64,000 nucleotides of DNA. It comes from an uncultured Spartobacteria bacterium. Its GTDB lineage: Bacteria > Verrucomicrobiota > Verrucomicrobiia > Chthoniobacterales > Chthoniobacteraceae. The stretch lies in NCBI GenBank assembly GCA_903933715.1, contig CAIZLD010000022.1, positions 1-64,000 on the forward strand, read 5' to 3'. Position numbers and translations under genes: made by a program. Positions within the stretch are counted from its first letter, which is position 1, and each line of letters starts with the position of its first letter. The notes under the pieces were generated by a model. It worked only from the letters and a program-made list of their open reading frames with translations. It made no database searches and was not told where the DNA came from. This document shows, piece by piece, positions 61,813 to 64,000 of this stretch.

Positions 61813-62193
61813 ATGAACGTTCCCGAAGATCTCAAATACACCGAAACGCACGAATGGGTCCGCGTCCAGGACGGGCAGGCACGCGTCGGCGTCACCGACC
61901 ACGCCCAAGCCGAATTGACCGACGTGGTTTATGTGGAACTGCCCAAGATGGGCGCCAAGGTGGAGGCCAAAGCCGCCGCCGCGATTGTGGAATCGGTCAA
62001 AGCCGCCGGAGACATCTATGCGCCCGTCACCGGGACGGTCGTTGCCATCAACGAAGCGCTGGAAAACAACCCGGCCCTGGTCAACACCGATCCGCACGGC
62101 GAAGGCTGGCTCTTTGCCGTCACGCTCGACAAGCCCGAAGAGCTGGATCAGCTCAAAAGCGCCGCCGAATACGCGGCAATGATCGGCGAATAG
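61813..62193 (+). CDS. gcvH: glycine cleavage system H protein (lipoyl carrier)
   Basis: 126 aa, standard length. Lipoyl-lysine is Lys63 in VESVKAAGDIYAP; THEWVRVQDGQARVGVTDHA and EGWLF are conserved parts. It carries the aminomethyl group between GcvP and GcvT. In many genomes gcvP follows; here DNA of a second prophage follows instead, so gcvP must be elsewhere or has been separated. Confidence 0.95.
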   Translation: MNVPEDLKYTETHEWVRVQDGQARVGVTDHAQAELTDVVYVELPKMGAKVEAKAAAAIVESVKAAGDIYAPVTGTVVAINEALENNPALVNTDPHGEGWLFAVTLDKPEELDQLKSAAEYAAMIGE

Positions 62194-62423
62194 CCCGACG
62201 CAGCTAAAGAGAGCGCAACAGGTGGATCGCGATCTCCGAGCGCGATGGGAGTGCGCTTGCCATTTTTCTGTATCACGCCGCGCGATTTGAGAAAAAATAG
62301 CAAAGGTTTGAGAACTTTCCCCGAATCGGCAGCCGGTATGCACCGGGTCTGCATAGCCCATGCAGCCCACCTGCACAGCCTCAATATGACGCCACGTCGC
62401 GTTAATAGGATGTCACGGCGAGG

Positions 62424-62831
62424 TCACGCGGTGGGAGTCGTTTCAACCTGCCACTTGCCTTCCGGGCAGGTCGCCGCGCGAAACCCGGCCTTTACTTCCA
62501 TCCAGCAACCGCATTTCTGGCAGCGACGATCGGCAGCTATGAAAAACTCGCACCCCTCGCAGGTAGTGAGACGTGCTGCTTTTGTGTTAGCATCTATTTG
62601 TGGCACGCCTGTCATCGCCGCCCCGCACTCGGCCACGACGGCCCCGGCAGCGGATTTGATTTGTGAGGTGAGCGGCGGCGGCGAGAACTGGGCTCGGAGA
62701 GCGGCAAACGCGCTCTCGGTAAGTTCGAGGTTTTCACCCACCACGGTTCCCGCCGCGATGCACGCGTCGAAATAGCCGGGAGGCTTGCGGGGGGCTACGG
62801 ATTGTAGCTTGGATAGAGGGATCGTGATCAT
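62424..62831 (-). CDS. zinc-ribbon phage protein, second copy
   Basis: 135 aa, about 75 percent identical by eye to the product of 23935-24342, with the same four-Cys ribbon (CEGCEFF, RRCQKCGCWM). The last residues are VETTPTA instead of VDTTPSA, since the DNA motif has become TTGAAAC. The overlapping fibre start GTG is followed by a stop after three further codons, so the fibre gene is missing. It overlaps the next upstream gene by ATGA. Confidence 0.65.
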   Translation of the reverse strand: MITIPLSKLQSVAPRKPPGYFDACIAAGTVVGENLELTESAFAALRAQFSPPPLTSQIKSAAGAVVAECGAAMTGVPQIDANTKAARLTTCEGCEFFIAADRRCQKCGCWMEVKAGFRAATCPEGKWQVETTPTA

Positions 62832-64000
62832 GGCGTGTAGAACCAGTCAAGCATCGCTTGTGTGATCGAGATGGTGAAGGAGCCTTGGGTTTCATCATTC
62901 AAATTAATGAGGGCAATGTGGTCAATCCGCCCATTAAGTAATAGACTGATGTCGAGCTGGCCACCGTAGCCCTCAGTGTGAGGCAGGCCGGGGCACGGAC
63001 CGTCGGATTCGCTGTAGGTGACAGTGATGGTGTATCCGGCTGCAATGGCTCCAAGACCGACTTCCCAGGCCGGGCAGCCGTCGTAAACGAGCGTCCCGCC
63101 GGCGTCCCGAATTGTTACCCAGCCGTTGCCATTTTGACAGCCGGAGGGGGACCCGGAAAGACATGCGATAAATAGACGAATGTCGCACCATTCGGCCACA
63201 TCTACGCTCGCCGAGGCTTGACGGTCGGGCGCACCGGGGGACCATGCGCGGGCAGTGAAAGCCAGCGTGCTTCCGGGACTCACCGGAAGGGGGTCAATCC
63301 ATTCAAAGCCGTAAGAGCCCCCCGGCCCAAGGCTGCCAGCGGCAAACGTGCTCGGGCCGTTTTTGACGGAGACCAAGAAGACACTTGGCCCGGTGTAATT
63401 AGGAGGCTGCGTCAACGAAACCGTCCCCATGAAGCGAGGGTGCACAAAATCAGACGTGAAATCGTTGCGATCGTAGCACCCGGAGTGGGTGTCCTGAACC
63501 GAGAGACTTAGCGTCGGCCATGTAATGTTTTGCGGGGGTCGCCGGGGTGGTTTGCTTCCACCACCTCCACCTCCGCCGCCACCTCCACCTCCACCTCCAC
63601 CTCCGCCGCCACCGCTGGCCGATCCGGTCTGCCCTGCACCGGGCGAGCCGGTGGGCGGTTGATCCGGGGAGATCGGCGTGTAGCTTTCACCCCCCGAGCT
63701 TGTGCCCCCCGAGCTTGTGCCCCCCGAGCTGGGCGGAGAATAGGGCAGCGGGCAACCATTCGTCCCGGTGCCTTGAGTTGTGCCAGCGGTCACGCAGCTA
63801 GCGGGTAAGTTTGTCCAATCGAGAGCTGTAAATTCGTCTGCTCCGAAGTCGGTGTTAAGAACCACCCGTTTGGTGCCGTCGTCGAGAATCAGCCAGATCA
63901 ATCCCCCCGTCCATCGCTCCAGCCAGCGATCCGTCCAGCCGGAACGGCGAACCCGCCATCCGGAATTTAGAGCCTTGCGGGCGGTTGCCCAATCAAACAG
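62828..64000 (-). CDS. Tad2/DUF2829-like N-terminal protein, second copy, runs off the window
   Basis: The frame is open to the window edge at 64000. The visible N-terminal part (LFDWATARKALNSGWRVRRS, DEFTALDWTNL) equals the Tad2-like part of 22736-23938 with few changes, followed by a linker with SSGGT units repeated three times and a run of 17 Gly (63560-63617 area), then a Cys-rich domain about two-thirds identical to the first copy. The true start is beyond the window. Confidence 0.6.
   Translation of the reverse strand: MFDWATARKALNSGWRVRRSGWTDRWLERWTGGLIWLILDDGTKRVVLNTDFGADEFTALDWTNLPASCVTAGTTQGTGTNGCPLPYSPPSSGGTSSGGTSSGGESYTPISPDQPPTGSPGAGQTGSASGGGGGGGGGGGGGGGGGGGSKPPRRPPQNITWPTLSLSVQDTHSGCYDRNDFTSDFVHPRFMGTVSLTQPPNYTGPSVFLVSVKNGPSTFAAGSLGPGGSYGFEWIDPLPVSPGSTLAFTARAWSPGAPDRQASASVDVAEWCDIRLFIACLSGSPSGCQNGNGWVTIRDAGGTLVYDGCPAWEVGLGAIAAGYTITVTYSESDGPCPGLPHTEGYGGQLDISLLLNGRIDHIALINLNDETQGSFTISITQAMLDWFYTP

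Overview
The window looks like a piece of a G+C-rich bacterial chromosome. Gene content (LolA-like carrier next to a COG4258-type MMPL exporter, alpha-glucan phosphorylase, BON and DUF883 stress proteins, REP-like palindromes, mostly Shine-Dalgarno-poor starts) fits the Verrucomicrobiota or a related PVC lineage, but no taxonomic marker gene is present, so that placement is an inference. About half of the window is mobile or decaying DNA.

1) 0.6-28.1 kb: structural half of a lambda-like siphoprophage. terS, a small nuclease and terL read leftward. A ParB-methyltransferase fusion, a lysis cassette, gpW-like protein, portal, S49 protease with a nested scaffold, major capsid, connector and tail genes, a frameshifted tail chaperone, tape measure, tail tip and fibre genes read rightward. 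An AbiE toxin-antitoxin pair and DUF4177 genes sit inside the tail region as cargo. Twelve gene starts in this cluster, on both strands, share TTGACAC (one is TTGACAT) placed 12-16 bases before the start codon, seven of them at exactly 12. I consider this the most notable undescribed signal in the window.

2) 28.2-34.7 kb: a three-gene module (two RepB/ParB-like proteins and a large serine recombinase), a fragment of a type III restriction gene, a HipA/HipB pair with a palindromic operator, and a five-copy GTGACAA repeat.

3) 35.4-39.8 kb: a scrapyard of truncated genes (glgP, DUF883, NlpC/P60, BON, sigma region 4, ice-binding-like) around one intact L,D-transpeptidase. tRNA-Cys and a PAS-PocR hybrid histidine kinase follow.

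4) 42.4-48.2 kb: a 5.7 kb island inserted at the 3' end of tRNA-Thr(TGT), bounded by a 45 bp exact duplication of the tRNA end. It carries an AbiE-like pair, a truncated FtsK/DptH-like ATPase, a patatin gene split by a 229 bp internal inversion, and an ImmA/XRE pair whose palindromic operator is repeated in front of the patatin gene. Phage tail remnants and a HicAB pair lie to its right.

5) 50.7-62.2 kb: ordinary chromosome: tRNA-Gln, LolA-like carrier, MMPL exporter, nucleotidyltransferase, lipoprotein, FumC, FabF, metallophosphoesterase, rhomboid-like membrane protein, GcvT and GcvH, with palindromic REP-like repeats between some genes.

6) 62.4-64 kb: the start of a second, related prophage on the minus strand, carrying diverged copies of two tail-region genes of the first one.
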